Assembly: GCF_002115755.1 (NCBI RefSeq)
Contig: NZ_JFKA01000005.1
Span: forward strand, 124,001 to 188,000
DNA length: 64,000 nucleotides
Reading direction: 5' to 3'
Source of the DNA: Thalassospira mesophila
GTDB taxonomy: Bacteria > Pseudomonadota > Alphaproteobacteria > Rhodospirillales > Thalassospiraceae
In this document: positions 9,510 to 18,880 of the stretch, in pieces
Layout: each line of letters begins with the position of its first letter
How positions within the stretch are numbered: position 1 is the first letter of the stretch
The notes under the pieces: model-generated
Told to the model about the DNA's origin: nothing
The model's database searches: none
What the model saw: only the letters and a program-made list of their open reading frames with translations
Program-made: the position numbers and the translations under genes

Positions 9510-10091
9510 TCAGAACCCCTCGTTCTTGTTCTCAAGTTTATCCTTGAGGCCAGCCAGCTTTGCAAACGGATTCGGTTTTTCTTCGGCTTCTTCATTCTCG
9601 ACAAATTCCTCGATATCAACCCCTTCCTTGCGCGGATACGGGTCCATCGAAATGGCCAGGAATTGTGCGGCAACTTCACCAAGATCAATAATACCGTCGG
9701 TCAGCGGTTCAGGCTGGTCTAACAACGCCATCAATTCGTCTTCGGTCAGCCCCTCAAGATCATCTGCCGTGGACGGCATATTTTCTTCACTGACATGCGG
9801 AGAATAAAGAACTTCAATTTCATCATCGACAATTTCAGGCACCGGCTCGAGCGTCACAACACAGCGCTGTGTGATTTCGGCATGAAGTGTGCCCCGCACG
9901 GTAACTTCGCCATTACCGGCAAGTTGCAGTGTCAGTTTGGCAGCCATTTTTTCAATGCCGGCCAGATCAAACCGGTCTGCAAGGGCGGCCCGTTCTGCGG
10001 CACTGGCTTCAATTTCAAAGGTGGTTTTTTTTGCAACCAGTTCCGCGACTTTAACAATGTGCGAAAATTCGGGTGTCAGTTTATCAGACAT
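9510..10091 (-). CDS. DUF177 (YceD-like) protein
   Basis: 193 residues. The family core is in the middle: LAGIEKMAAKLTLQLAGNGE, then VRGTLHAEITQRCVVTLEPVPE, where the conserved cysteine follows the RC motif, and an acidic stretch with IDLGEVAAQFLAISMDPYPR. The C-terminus is charged (FVENEEAEEKPNPF). YceD proteins occur beside rpmF or plsX; work in E. coli and plants links them to 23S rRNA maturation, which is family knowledge. It lies 138 bp before plsX and 24 bp after the CBP3-like gene, both on the same strand. Confidence 0.9.
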   Translation of the reverse strand: MSDKLTPEFSHIVKVAELVAKKTTFEIEASAAERAALADRFDLAGIEKMAAKLTLQLAGNGEVTVRGTLHAEITQRCVVTLEPVPEIVDDEIEVLYSPHVSEENMPSTADDLEGLTEDELMALLDQPEPLTDGIIDLGEVAAQFLAISMDPYPRKEGVDIEEFVENEEAEEKPNPFAKLAGLKDKLENKNEGF

Positions 10092-10115
10092 GCGTAAGCT
10101 CTTTTGTTTTCGGTT

Positions 10116-10661
10116 TTAAAATCCGGACGGCTCGTATGGCGGCGCCGGAAATGATACTTCACCGCGCATCAACGCACTGTCTTCCTGTGTCGAAAGATGG
10201 TCGATGGCGGCATATACATATTTGGACATCATCGTAATTTGTGCCTCGGAAACAGAGGTATCTGCAAACAAATTGCGATTAAGGGCTGCGCCCAGTGTTT
10301 CCTCGCCAGCAGCAACGCCCTCTTCGTAGGCAACGATGCGGCCATGATAGGATTCCGACATTTTGCGAATACGCTTGAGGATTCCAACGTCCCCAATACC
10401 CATTTCCCGCATATTCTGGTCCATATCCGCAAACATCACGTCAAAGACCTGCTGAGCAAGTTCTTTTTGTGCAGGGCTGGTCTTCAATCGCCGGAAGACA
10501 ATAAACGCATGCACCAAAATCAGGTCGAAACGGCCCTCTTTGGTATCGGCAACGCCGCCCTGCTGGTAAAATTCAGGCTGGCGCGCCTGGGTTACCAAAG
10601 CCGTATATAACCCAAAGGCAGCATCGTGAATTTTGCCTTTTTTTGTCAGCCAGCCAAACAA
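10116..10661 (-). CDS. Ubiquinol-cytochrome c chaperone (CBP3) family protein
   Basis: Family related to mitochondrial Cbp3/UQCC1, which assists cytochrome b and bc1-complex biogenesis; alphaproteobacterial copies are inferred to do the same. Seen motifs are FGLYTALVTQARQPEFY, the central FDLILVHAFIVFRRL and FDVMFADMDQNMREMGIGD, and the C-terminal MSKYVYAAIDHL. I place the start at a TTG (10659-10661) because AGGAG lies 7 nt before it and family similarity begins there (LFGWLTKKGK), giving 181 residues. The frame stays open to 10787, but that part would overlap the divergent bamE promoter region and looks non-coding. Confidence 0.85.
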   Translation of the reverse strand: MFGWLTKKGKIHDAAFGLYTALVTQARQPEFYQQGGVADTKEGRFDLILVHAFIVFRRLKTSPAQKELAQQVFDVMFADMDQNMREMGIGDVGILKRIRKMSESYHGRIVAYEEGVAAGEETLGAALNRNLFADTSVSEAQITMMSKYVYAAIDHLSTQEDSALMRGEVSFPAPPYEPSGF

Positions 10662-10824
10662 CTTACCACTCCTTCGTTGACATTCCCGCCATGGCACGCA
10701 GAATGCCTTGAAATTCCGGGGACGCAATGTCCCATCCTGTTGCCCGGCAATATCATGCGCCTCGCGCTGAAACTCAAGGCAATTCATTTACGACGTCAAC
10801 AAGCGGATCGTTCCGGTGGGTTCA

Positions 10825-11277
10825 ATGCATTCAAGATTAAAGCGCTTCACCTTTATCGTCATTGCCGGTTTTACCGCCGCATACCTTGCTGCCTGCAGCC
10901 CGCAAATTGCCAATCGCGGCAACTTGCCAGAGCCAGAAGACCTTAGTCAAATCACAGTTGGCCAGTCTACCAAAGGCGATGTGACCGATATTCTCGGCAC
11001 ACCCTCAACCATTGCGACATTTGATCCCAATGTCTGGCTTTATATCTCGCGGCAGGTTGAAACGCTGGCTTTTTTTAAACCTGAAGTCATCAAACAGGAA
11101 GTTGTTGTCATCAGCTTTGACACAGCCAACCGGGTCGATCTGGTTAAACAGTATCATCTTGAAGATGGCAAGCCGGTGGAACCCACCGACCGCGTCACCC
11201 CGACAGCCGGGCGCGAACTTACAATTTTGCAACAGCTGTTTGGCAATCTGGGACGTTTTTCCGACACGGACAAGTAA
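10825..11277 (+). CDS. bamE: Outer-membrane assembly lipoprotein BamE (SmpA)
   Basis: Periplasmic-facing lipoprotein subunit of the beta-barrel assembly machine. Of 150 residues, the N-terminus is a lipoprotein signal (positively charged MHSRLKR, hydrophobic stretch, lipobox LAAC with the lipidated Cys near 25). The SmpA/OmlA fold follows: ITVGQSTKGDVTDILGTPS, then WLYISRQVETLAFF and VVVISFDTANRVDLVKQY. A GTG three codons upstream is an alternative start. It is divergent from the CBP3-like gene and convergent with thiL. Confidence 0.94.
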   Translation: MHSRLKRFTFIVIAGFTAAYLAACSPQIANRGNLPEPEDLSQITVGQSTKGDVTDILGTPSTIATFDPNVWLYISRQVETLAFFKPEVIKQEVVVISFDTANRVDLVKQYHLEDGKPVEPTDRVTPTAGRELTILQQLFGNLGRFSDTDK

Positions 11278-11316
11278 CCGCTTATTCGTGATAAACACAA
11301 TTAAGAATATCTGATA

Positions 11317-12294
11317 TCACATTGAAAAATGGTCGAAACCACCTTTGGTGAGTTCGGCCATTTTTCCGTTATGGTCCACAATCAGCACCTCGCTAGGTTT
11401 ATCTGTAACGGTACCGATCACGGTGACATCCGGCCCCAAACGGGCAATATCGGCAGCGTGCCCGCACAGCAATAATTCATAATCATCCCCGCCGGCCAAA
11501 ATGCTTTGCCAGTGAACGGGATCAAGATTAATGGCGGCCTGCGCACTGTCCGAAAGCGGGATCAGGTTTTGTTGTAAAACAAAACCCACATTTGATGCCG
11601 TTGCAATCTTGCGAATGTCGCCTGCCAAACCGTCGGAAATATCCATTGCCGCCACCCGACGCGCAAGAGATGCGGCCGTCATTCCGGTATCCAGTCGGGG
11701 TTGGGGCAACCAGTAACGATTACACAGATAATCGTGATGCTGTGCATCGTGCAGGTCAAGACGGCCTTGCAACACAGCCAGGCCCAAGGTCGCGTCGCCC
11801 AGGGTCCCGGTGACGGCCACAACATCGCCGGGTCGGGCAGCATTGCGGCGCAAGGCGCGCCCACAGGGAATTTCGCCAAAGGCCGTCAGGCTGAAAAAGC
11901 TGGGGCCAGGTGTGCTAACCGTATCGCCGCCAAACAGACCGACATCAAAATCGGCACAGTCTTCGCCAAATGCTTTGGCAAAGGCAACAATCCAGTCTTC
12001 GGGCAGGTCGCGGTTATAACCGGCAGCCAACACCACCCCGACCGGTTTTGCCCCCATAGCGGCAATATCGGAAAGGTTCACGCGTAACACCTTGCGCGCA
12101 ATCATTTCCGGGCTGTCTTCGGCCCGAAAATGCACATCGGCAACCAGCGCATCGCAGGTCACAACGGTTTCATGATTTTGGCGTTGGGAAAAAATGGCGG
12201 CATCATCACTTAAGGCCAGTGACGCCGCCGAACGCCGGGAAATGGGCGCAAAATAGCGCGCGATCAGTTCAAATTCACCAGACCGCGCCACCAT
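11317..12294 (-). CDS. thiL: Thiamine-monophosphate kinase
   Basis: Phosphorylates thiamine monophosphate to the active cofactor thiamine diphosphate using ATP. The 325 residues belong to the PurM/ThiL ATP-binding fold: SDDAAIF and TCDALVADVHFR (Mg/ATP), LSDIAAMGAKP, GLFGGDT, DISDGLAGD and the C-terminal AGGDDYELL. The start at 12294 sits one base after the nusB stop, so the two genes are translationally close in the leftward rib operon. The end converges with bamE, 39 bp away. Confidence 0.95.
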   Translation of the reverse strand: MVARSGEFELIARYFAPISRRSAASLALSDDAAIFSQRQNHETVVTCDALVADVHFRAEDSPEMIARKVLRVNLSDIAAMGAKPVGVVLAAGYNRDLPEDWIVAFAKAFGEDCADFDVGLFGGDTVSTPGPSFFSLTAFGEIPCGRALRRNAARPGDVVAVTGTLGDATLGLAVLQGRLDLHDAQHHDYLCNRYWLPQPRLDTGMTAASLARRVAAMDISDGLAGDIRKIATASNVGFVLQQNLIPLSDSAQAAINLDPVHWQSILAGGDDYELLLCGHAADIARLGPDVTVIGTVTDKPSEVLIVDHNGKMAELTKGGFDHFSM

Positions 12295-12295
12295 T

Positions 12296-12793
12296 TTAAT
12301 CCTTGTTTGCTTCCAGCGGACGCAACGATTTGCCAATACGGTCCAGCACGGCATTGACCAGACGCGGTTCATTTTCATCAAAAAACGAATGAGCCGCATC
12401 AACATATTCGGTAATGACAACCCGCATCGGTACGTCTTCGCGCATCATCAATTCATATGTGCCCGCGCGCATAATACTGCGCAAAACAGATTCCAGGCGT
12501 TTCACCGTCCAGCCTTTTTCAAGGGCACCGTTAATCAGGTCATCAATGTCGTCAAGGCGGTTTTCAACGCCCTGCACCAGATCGGCGAAAAATCCGCGAT
12601 CCGGATCAATCAGGTTTTCATTGGGTTCGTCAGCATCGCGCTGACCAAGACCATCAAGCCGAAATTCGGAATATTCCTGGACAACACGCCCAGCTGCAAC
12701 CTGCGACACATCAGCCTGATACAGCGCCTGAATGGCAGCAAAACGGGCGGCACTACGCCGTTGGGCGATTGAGGGTTTGGATTTGTCGGTCAT
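12296..12793 (-). CDS. nusB: Transcription antitermination factor NusB
   Basis: RNA-binding protein that, with NusE (S10), assembles the rRNA antitermination complex at boxA. The 165-residue all-helical sequence shows RRSAARFAAIQALYQ, the VENRLDDIDDLI helix, LRSIMRAGTYELM and the C-terminal ITEYVDAAHSFF followed by VNAVLDRIGK. Length is typical for alphaproteobacteria. Its ATG overlaps the ribH stop by one base (TAATG). The ribH-nusB-thiL order is a classic riboflavin-operon neighbourhood. Confidence 0.95.
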   Translation of the reverse strand: MTDKSKPSIAQRRSAARFAAIQALYQADVSQVAAGRVVQEYSEFRLDGLGQRDADEPNENLIDPDRGFFADLVQGVENRLDDIDDLINGALEKGWTVKRLESVLRSIMRAGTYELMMREDVPMRVVITEYVDAAHSFFDENEPRLVNAVLDRIGKSLRPLEANKD

Positions 12794-13263
12794 TACTTGT
12801 GATGGATTCCAAAATGGTTTTGTACTTCAATCATGCGTAAAACAGCAGTAGCAGCTTCGCCACCCTTGTTTTTCTCATCGGCACGGCAGCGTGCCAGCGC
12901 CTGGGCTTCGTTTTCAACAGTCAAAATGCCATTGCCAATCGCCATGCAATTGTCGAGGCAAAGCTGCATCAGCGCACGATTGGCTTCGTTGCAGATATGT
13001 TCATAATGGGTCGTTTCACCCCGAATAACACATCCCAGCGCCAAATAACCATCATAGCGTGGCCCGGTCGCCAGTTCGCTCATGGATTGAACAGCATAAC
13101 GAATGGCAATCGGCACTTCAAAAGCACCGCTGACCGATAAACGATCCCAGGTTGCCCCGCTCGCTTCAAGCGTAGCCGCGGCACCTTTCACAAGATCTTC
13201 AACGATATGAGTATAATATGGCGCATCAACAATCAGGATGTGCGGAGAACTGCTGCTTTTCAT
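12793..13263 (-). CDS. ribH: 6,7-dimethyl-8-ribityllumazine synthase
   Basis: Penultimate step of riboflavin synthesis, joining the ribitylaminopyrimidine with 3,4-dihydroxy-2-butanone 4-phosphate. In 156 residues the family motifs are VSGAFEVP, the GCVIRGETTHYEH substrate loop with its catalytic histidine, and GNGILTVENEAQA. The ATG at 13263 has GGAGG about 5 nt upstream. It overlaps the end of the ribBX gene by 4 bp and the start of nusB by one, so the operon is tightly packed. Confidence 0.95.
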   Translation of the reverse strand: MKSSSSPHILIVDAPYYTHIVEDLVKGAAATLEASGATWDRLSVSGAFEVPIAIRYAVQSMSELATGPRYDGYLALGCVIRGETTHYEHICNEANRALMQLCLDNCMAIGNGILTVENEAQALARCRADEKNKGGEAATAVLRMIEVQNHFGIHHK

Positions 13264-14420
13264 TTTACCTCCGGGACGCAAAGCGGACGCTGATCAACCA
13301 GATTCAGACCAAATCCGTCAAGCCCTACTATGTGACGTTTGGTGTTTGACAGCAAAATCATGTCGCGCACCCCCAATTCATGCAGAATTTGCGCACCGAC
13401 ACCATAGTCGCGCAAGTCCGGCTCGATCATTTCCGACCCGTTCATCTCGCCGCGCAAATGCGCCCCGTCACCGCCATGATGATCAATCAGACCAGCAACG
13501 GCATTGGAAAGGCTGTTCGCACGTGCTTCGCGAATAAGAACAATAACACCCCTGCCCTCGGCGGCAATGGCATTCATCGCGGTTTGCAATTCGCCACCTC
13601 GCCCGGTTTGCCGGTCACCTAGAACATCATCAAGCACATTCAAGGCATGAACACGGGTCAATACCGGTTCACCACTGGTAATATCGCCTTTGGTCAGGGC
13701 GATATGCTCGGCATAGTTCAACGTGTTTACAAACAGGTGCAGGTCAAATGCGCCGCCGTGAATGCTGTCGATTTTAGTGACCGCCTTGCGCTGAACCACC
13801 TTTTCGTGCTTGCGGCGATACCGAATCAAATCGGCGATTTGCGCAATTTTGAGGCCATGTTTTTGGGCAAATTCAACCAGTTCAGGCAGCCGGGCCATTT
13901 CGCCCTGATCGTTCATAATTTCACAAATAACGCCAGACGGGTTCAACCCGGCCAACCGCGCGATATCCACCGATGCTTCGGTATGCCCGGCCCGCACCAA
14001 AACTCCGCCATCGCGCGCGCGCAACGGAAACACATGCCCTGGCGTAACAATGTCGTGGCGATCTGTGGTCGGGTCGGTGGCAACCGCAATGGTCCGGGCC
14101 CGGTCCGGTGCGGAAATGCCCGTCGTCACGCCGGTTTTGGCCTCGATAGACACGGTGAAAGCAGTTTCATGGCGGGTGCCATTGCTGGCCGTCATTAAAG
14201 ACAGGCCCAAATGGTCACAGCGTGCAGAATCCAGCGCCAGACAAATCAGGCCGCGCCCATGTGTGGCCATAAAATTAATGGCATCGGGCGTTGCCATTTG
14301 CGCCGGAATAACCAGATCGCCCTCGTTTTCACGGTCTTCGTCATCAACCAGAATGAACATCCGGCCATTACGCGCCTCTTCGATCACATCTTCGATCGGC
14401 GACAAATAACGGTGCGGCAT
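13260..14420 (-). CDS. ribB: DHBP synthase fused to a degenerate GTP cyclohydrolase II domain (RibBX type)
   Basis: 386 residues. Residues 1 to about 205 are an intact 3,4-dihydroxy-2-butanone 4-phosphate synthase: DDEDRENEGDL acidic metal/substrate loop, MATHGRGLICLAL, and RAGHTEASVDIARLAG. Residues about 210-386 align with GTP cyclohydrolase II (RibA), but the three zinc-binding cysteines are replaced (Asn261, Thr272, Arg274 by hand alignment) and the usual RQEGRGIGL segment reads IREARANSL. Such proteobacterial fusions are known as RibBX; this half should not hydrolyse GTP, so RibA must be encoded elsewhere. ATG 14420 is preferred for its AAGGA site. It lies between ribE and ribH. Confidence 0.93.
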   Translation of the reverse strand: MPHRYLSPIEDVIEEARNGRMFILVDDEDRENEGDLVIPAQMATPDAINFMATHGRGLICLALDSARCDHLGLSLMTASNGTRHETAFTVSIEAKTGVTTGISAPDRARTIAVATDPTTDRHDIVTPGHVFPLRARDGGVLVRAGHTEASVDIARLAGLNPSGVICEIMNDQGEMARLPELVEFAQKHGLKIAQIADLIRYRRKHEKVVQRKAVTKIDSIHGGAFDLHLFVNTLNYAEHIALTKGDITSGEPVLTRVHALNVLDDVLGDRQTGRGGELQTAMNAIAAEGRGVIVLIREARANSLSNAVAGLIDHHGGDGAHLRGEMNGSEMIEPDLRDYGVGAQILHELGVRDMILLSNTKRHIVGLDGFGLNLVDQRPLCVPEVK

Positions 14421-14424
14421 AAAA

Positions 14425-15012
14425 TCAGTCCTTTCCAACCATGCGCGCAACATAGCGGGCCAGCATGTCTATTTCGAAATTGAACCGGTCGCCAATTTTG
14501 CGGCCACCCAGCGTGGTATTGTTCTGCGTATGCGAAATGACATTAATGCCGAACCGGTTATCGTCAACTTCGTTCACCGTTAACGACACCCCGTCAAGCG
14601 TTATGGACCCTTTACGTGCCACATAGCGGGTAAAGGCCTCTGGCAATTCAAACGTCATACGCATGGAATCGCCTTCGGGATGCATGCTTGCCAGTGTTGC
14701 AACACCATCAACATGGCCCGAAACAATATGCCCGCCAAGCTCGTCGCCCATCCGCAGGGACTGTTCAAGATTAAGCTTCGATCCAACCTCAAAATCACCC
14801 AGCGTTGTCAGCGACAGGCTTTCGGCCGATGCCTCGATTGCGAACCAGTTAGCACCTTTTCCAACAACGGTCATGCACGCACCGCTGCAGGCAATTGAGG
14901 CCCCCAGATCGATTTTAGACGTGTCAAAAGCGGTATTGAATTCGAACCGGGTATCACCACGTTTTTCAATTTTTCGAACCGTGCCGATATCGGTAATGAT
15001 CCCTGTGAACAT
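14425..15012 (-). CDS. ribE: Riboflavin synthase, alpha chain
   Basis: Dismutates two 6,7-dimethyl-8-ribityllumazine molecules to riboflavin. The 195 residues contain two similar lumazine-binding repeats: the first starts MFTGIITDIGTV and includes GASIACSGACMTV, the second includes GGHIVSGHVDGVA and KGSITLDGVSLTV. The start MFTGII is invariant in the family, which fixes ATG 15010-15012; a TTG three codons earlier is unlikely. It lies 5 bp after the ribD stop and 4 bp before the ribBX start. Confidence 0.96.
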   Translation of the reverse strand: MFTGIITDIGTVRKIEKRGDTRFEFNTAFDTSKIDLGASIACSGACMTVVGKGANWFAIEASAESLSLTTLGDFEVGSKLNLEQSLRMGDELGGHIVSGHVDGVATLASMHPEGDSMRMTFELPEAFTRYVARKGSITLDGVSLTVNEVDDNRFGINVISHTQNNTTLGGRKIGDRFNFEIDMLARYVARMVGKD

Positions 15013-15017
15013 TGCAT

Positions 15018-16136
15018 TCAATCCGTTATTTTTTCGTAGGTTACCATCATGTCCTGACCTGCGCTGGCAAATCCGGACCGTTTGAAACGGTACATGCCAG
15101 CCAGATCGGCCAAATTCAGATTATCAATAATTGCCCGTCCGTCGGCGCCAATAATGCCTGGTGCCTGAAAATGGACAAGCCGCTCAACCATCCCGGTTTT
15201 CAGCAAACTGGCTGCCAACCGGCCACCACTTTCAACCAGAACACGGGTAAGCCCTTTGTGGCCCAGCACATGCAACACATCATGTAAGTTCAAATGGCCG
15301 TCGGCGCATCGGGCAGGAAGCAATTTTATTGCTGTTTTTTCAAAAACTTGCTGTGCAGTTTGCAAATATTCCTCGCCAACCACCAGCCATGTCGGCGTTT
15401 GCCCCGCCGTTGCCACCAAAGCACATTGTGGAGAAATTTTTGCTGTGCGGTCCAGCACCACCCGAACCGGCGAATTTTTCTCGCGCCCGGCAATGCGACA
15501 GCGCAAATCGGGGTTGTCGGCGATAACGGTATCCGCCCCCACCACAATGGCATCGTGGTTTGCGCGCAAGGTATGCCCCCATGCGCGGGCTGTTGCACCG
15601 GTAATCCATTGGCTTTTCCCGTTGGCAAGGCTGGATCGGCCATCAAGGCTGCCCGCCAGCTTCAGGGTGACAAGCGGTGTATTATGCATAACACGGGATA
15701 AAAAACCGGCATTTAACTGCTGCGCCATATCGGCCATTAACCCGGTATCAACAATAATACCCGCATCGCGCAACATAGTATGGCCCCGGCCACACACCCG
15801 TGGGTCGGGGTCTTCCAGTGCGCTAACTACACGGGTTACACCCGAAGCAATCAACCCGCTGGCACAGGGCGGTGATTTTCCAAAATGGCTGCAAGGCTCA
15901 AGGGTGACATAGGCGGTAGCCCCAAGGGCATGGGCCCCGGCCTGATCAAGGGCAATACGTTCGGCATGCGGTCGCCCGCCGGGTTTTGTCCAGCCGCGAC
16001 CAACAATGTCGCCGTTTCGCACCAGCACACAACCAACCGCAGGATTGGGCCAGACATTGCCAAGCCCCCGTTTGGACAGGCTTAACGCGACCCGCATAAA
16101 ATGGCGGTCACTGTCATCAAACCTGAAATCAGGCAT
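15018..16136 (-). CDS. ribD: Bifunctional riboflavin deaminase/reductase RibD
   Basis: Carries two consecutive riboflavin steps in one chain of 372 residues. The N-terminal half is a cytidine-deaminase-like domain with HAE (His57-Glu59) and PCSHFGKSPPC (Cys82, Cys91) as zinc/catalytic motifs. The C-terminal half is the NADPH-dependent reductase, with LKLAGSLDGR, the ADNPDL loop and VLVESGGRLAASLL. The start overlaps the nrdR stop by one base. Both domains look intact. Confidence 0.96.
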   Translation of the reverse strand: MPDFRFDDSDRHFMRVALSLSKRGLGNVWPNPAVGCVLVRNGDIVGRGWTKPGGRPHAERIALDQAGAHALGATAYVTLEPCSHFGKSPPCASGLIASGVTRVVSALEDPDPRVCGRGHTMLRDAGIIVDTGLMADMAQQLNAGFLSRVMHNTPLVTLKLAGSLDGRSSLANGKSQWITGATARAWGHTLRANHDAIVVGADTVIADNPDLRCRIAGREKNSPVRVVLDRTAKISPQCALVATAGQTPTWLVVGEEYLQTAQQVFEKTAIKLLPARCADGHLNLHDVLHVLGHKGLTRVLVESGGRLAASLLKTGMVERLVHFQAPGIIGADGRAIIDNLNLADLAGMYRFKRSGFASAGQDMMVTYEKITD

Positions 16137-16609
16137 TACGGTTTGCCTGTCTCGTCATCGCTGTCCTGCATATTTTCTACAAATTCTTCAAAATCGCGCG
16201 CCTCGCGAAAGTCCTTGTAGACAGATGCGTAGCGGACATAAGCGACCTGATCGAGGGCATGAAGGGCTTCCATGACAATTTCACCGACCGTATCGGTGCT
16301 GATGTCGCTTTCGCCACTGCTTTCCAGCCGCCGCTGAATACCATTAAGAGCTTTTTCAACCCGTTCGTCTTCGATCGGGCGTTTGCGGCACGCCAGAAAA
16401 ATCGACCGCGCCAGTTTATCGCGGTCAAATAATTCGCGCTGCCCGTCCTTTTTTACCACCATTAATTCACGCAATTGAACACGTTCAAAGGTCGTAAATC
16501 GCGATCCACAGGCCGGGCAAAACCGACGCCGGCGAATGGCGTGGTTTTCCTCGGTCGGACGGGAGTCCTTTACCTGGGTATCGTCGTGGCTACAAAACGG
16601 GCAGCGCAT
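16136..16609 (-). CDS. nrdR: Transcriptional repressor NrdR
   Basis: Represses ribonucleotide reductase genes in response to ATP/dATP. 157 residues: an N-terminal zinc ribbon with CPFC and CPAC pairs ([34 protein letters not shown]), then an ATP-cone starting [19 protein letters not shown] and ending [13 protein letters not shown]. Length is standard. It sits between glyA and ribD, a common alphaproteobacterial order; the glyA stop is 28 bp upstream. Confidence 0.97.
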   Translation of the reverse strand: MRCPFCSHDDTQVKDSRPTEENHAIRRRRFCPACGSRFTTFERVQLRELMVVKKDGQRELFDRDKLARSIFLACRKRPIEDERVEKALNGIQRRLESSGESDISTDTVGEIVMEALHALDQVAYVRYASVYKDFREARDFEEFVENMQDSDDETGKP

Positions 16610-16637
16610 TGTCAGTTCTCGCTATATTTTAACGAAA

Positions 16638-17912
16638 TCAGCTATAGATCGGGAATTTGTTGCACAGATCAAGAACCTGTGCCCGAACTGCCGCTTCAAT
16701 TTCGTCATTGCCTTCGGGCTGATCGACCAGGGCGTCAAGCACATCGGCAATCAGTTTGCCAATCAGCTTGAATTCTTCGACGCCAAAGCCACGGGTCGTT
16801 CCTGCCGGCGTTCCCAGGCGAATACCCGACGTCACGGTCGGTTTTTCGGTATCGAACGGAATGCCATTTTTATTGCAGGTAATGCCCGCGCGTTCCAATG
16901 CCACGTCGGCCACATTGCCTTTCAGGCCTTTGGGGCGCAAATCAACCAGCATCAGGTGGGTGTCGGTACCATTGGTCACGATATCAAAACCGCGTGACTG
17001 CAAAACATCGGCCAAAGCCCGGGCATTATCAACAACCTGCCGGGCATAAACCTTAAACTCGGGACGCAATGCTTCGCCAAAGGCAACGGCCTTGGCTGCA
17101 ATAACGTGCATCAACGGGCCACCCTGCAAACCAGGGAAAACCGCCGAATTGATTTTTTTGCCGATTTCAAGATTGTTCGACAAGATCATGCCGCCCCGCG
17201 GACCGCGCAGGGTTTTGTGCGTTGTTGTGGTAACAACATCGGCATAAGGCAGCGGGCTCGGATGCACACCACCGGCAACCAGACCGGCAAAATGCGCCAT
17301 ATCAACCATCAGATAGGCACCGACCTTGTCGGCGATTTCGCGAAAACGCTTGAAATCGATCTGGCGCGGAATGGCCGAACCACCGGCAATGATCAGCTTG
17401 GGATTATGTTCGACAGCAAGGGCTTCGACCACGTCATAATCGATCAGGAAATCCTGTTCGCGCACACCATATTGAATGGCATTGAACCATTTGCCCGACA
17501 ATGCCGGGCGTGCGCCGTGCGTTAAATGCCCACCGGCATCCAGCGACATGCCCAAAACGGTATCGCCCGGCTGCAACAGTGCCAGCATAACGGCCCCATT
17601 TGCCTGCGCACCTGAATGGGGCTGAACATTGACAAATTCACAGCCAAAAAGTTCCTTGGCGCGACTGATGGCAAGGTCTTCAGCAACGTCAACAAATTCG
17701 CACCCGCCATAATAACGGCGTGAAGGATAACCTTCGGCATATTTGTTGGTTAAAACGGAACCCTGCGCTTCCATGACTGCTTTGGAAACGATATTTTCCG
17801 ATGCAATCAGCTCGATCTGGGTTTTCTGACGGTGAAGTTCGTCGGAAATGGACTTGAACAGATCGGGGTCAGCATCCGCCAGACCGGTTGTAAAAAAGCC
17901 GTTAAAAGACAT
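16638..17912 (-). CDS. glyA: Serine hydroxymethyltransferase
   Basis: PLP enzyme that interconverts serine and glycine while charging tetrahydrofolate with a one-carbon unit. 424 residues with the PLP lysine in [14 protein letters not shown] (Lys233), [11 protein letters not shown], the [15 protein letters not shown] substrate loop and QPHSGAQAN. The start codon is preceded by an AAAGG site inside a small inverted repeat (17913-17927). It is downstream of rpiB and upstream of nrdR on the same strand. Confidence 0.98.
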   Translation of the reverse strand: MSFNGFFTTGLADADPDLFKSISDELHRQKTQIELIASENIVSKAVMEAQGSVLTNKYAEGYPSRRYYGGCEFVDVAEDLAISRAKELFGCEFVNVQPHSGAQANGAVMLALLQPGDTVLGMSLDAGGHLTHGARPALSGKWFNAIQYGVREQDFLIDYDVVEALAVEHNPKLIIAGGSAIPRQIDFKRFREIADKVGAYLMVDMAHFAGLVAGGVHPSPLPYADVVTTTTHKTLRGPRGGMILSNNLEIGKKINSAVFPGLQGGPLMHVIAAKAVAFGEALRPEFKVYARQVVDNARALADVLQSRGFDIVTNGTDTHLMLVDLRPKGLKGNVADVALERAGITCNKNGIPFDTEKPTVTSGIRLGTPAGTTRGFGVEEFKLIGKLIADVLDALVDQPEGNDEIEAAVRAQVLDLCNKFPIYS

Positions 17913-17983
17913 TCGAAAGCCTTTCGATAAGACGGGAAATAAAAGAGCCCGAAAGCCCGGTTCGTGCCATGCGGCAAATAGGA

Positions 17984-18427
17984 TTATTCAGGCGCCGAGA
18001 GCTTGTCGATGCGGCCCTGATGGCGGCCACCTTCAAATTTTGTCGAAACGAACGCTTCCACACAATCTTGTGCCGTCGCAACGCCGAGCAGGCGTGCGCC
18101 AAGGCAAAGAACATTGGCATTATTGTGCTGGCGGCTAAGTTCTGTCGACAGGCGATCATGGACCAAAGCCGCGCGAATTTCGGGATAACGGTTGGCCGCA
18201 ATGCTCATGCCAATACCGGACCCGCAAACCAGAATGCCACTTTGGGCTTTGCCCTCAATAATCGTCTTGCATACCGCATAGGCGAAATCGGGATAATCGA
18301 CAGAAGAAGAGCCATCCGTCCCAAGGTCGAGAACATCAAATCCCTGTTTGGCAAGCTGATCAACAATTGTTGACTTAAGCTCAACCCCGCCATGATCGGC
18401 AGCAATTGCGATGGTTTTGGCCGACAT
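17984..18427 (-). CDS. rpiB: Ribose 5-phosphate isomerase B
   Basis: Interconverts ribose 5-phosphate and ribulose 5-phosphate in the pentose phosphate pathway. 147 residues of the RpiB/LacAB fold, with AADHGG (Asp11, His12), the catalytic Cys68 in [15 protein letters not shown], and [21 protein letters not shown] near the C-terminus. The ATG at 18427 starts the protein at [14 protein letters not shown]; the upstream in-frame ATG adds six non-conserved residues. It leads the leftward rpiB-glyA-nrdR-rib series and is divergent from mucR across a 450-bp gap. Confidence 0.95.
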   Translation of the reverse strand: MSAKTIAIAADHGGVELKSTIVDQLAKQGFDVLDLGTDGSSSVDYPDFAYAVCKTIIEGKAQSGILVCGSGIGMSIAANRYPEIRAALVHDRLSTELSRQHNNANVLCLGARLLGVATAQDCVEAFVSTKFEGGRHQGRIDKLSAPE

Positions 18428-18880
18428 TTTTTGCGCCCTTTTCAAACTGCAAGGAAATTTGAGCGCCTTTTAGCACATCACTATCGCTGTGCCAACGCGC
18501 AGTCGCATTAATCAAGGTGTGAGCTGGCATGCAAGATGCGATGGCATCGGATTTTCTTGCGCAAAACAAATTGACGCCTTGATACCTAAAATAGTTAACC
18601 CTCATGCCCGCCAGACGCGTAATGAACTTTCTGTAATATGAGTAAAGCCTCAACCGCTATCCTCAAGATTACTATTTGCGATTCCATGACAAACGATAGG
18701 CTTTGCTTCACAACTATACTACTGACTATTTGTTTGATATCATGTTGTTTGTTAAACATAAAAAACAGCGTTTGAATCAAATTAAAATTAGATTGTTGAA
18801 CAAGCGCGAATGTTGATTATATTCCTTGCTGGCTACATTTGTTGTGGCTGTTGGGAACAGGTTCAAGGACACAAGAAAAA
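18428..18880. promoter_or_regulatory. AT-rich divergent intergenic region upstream of mucR and rpiB
   Basis: About 450 bp with no credible gene. The part from roughly 18640 to 18830 is clearly more AT-rich than any neighbouring coding DNA and contains several TTTGTTTG/TGTTTGTTAAAC-like stretches. MucR/Ros proteins bind AT-rich DNA and often regulate their own genes, so autoregulation is a reasonable inference. Confidence 0.55.
18796..18823 (+). promoter_or_regulatory. Candidate sigma-70 promoter for mucR
   Basis: TTGAAC (18796-18801) and TATATT (18818-18823) are separated by 16 bp, each one or two bases from consensus, and lie 58 bp before the mucR ATG. Confidence 0.5.

Noticed and set aside
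16137-18440. FMN riboswitch in front of the riboflavin genes
   Set aside because: No RFN-like conserved multi-stem element was seen upstream of ribD, nrdR, glyA or rpiB.
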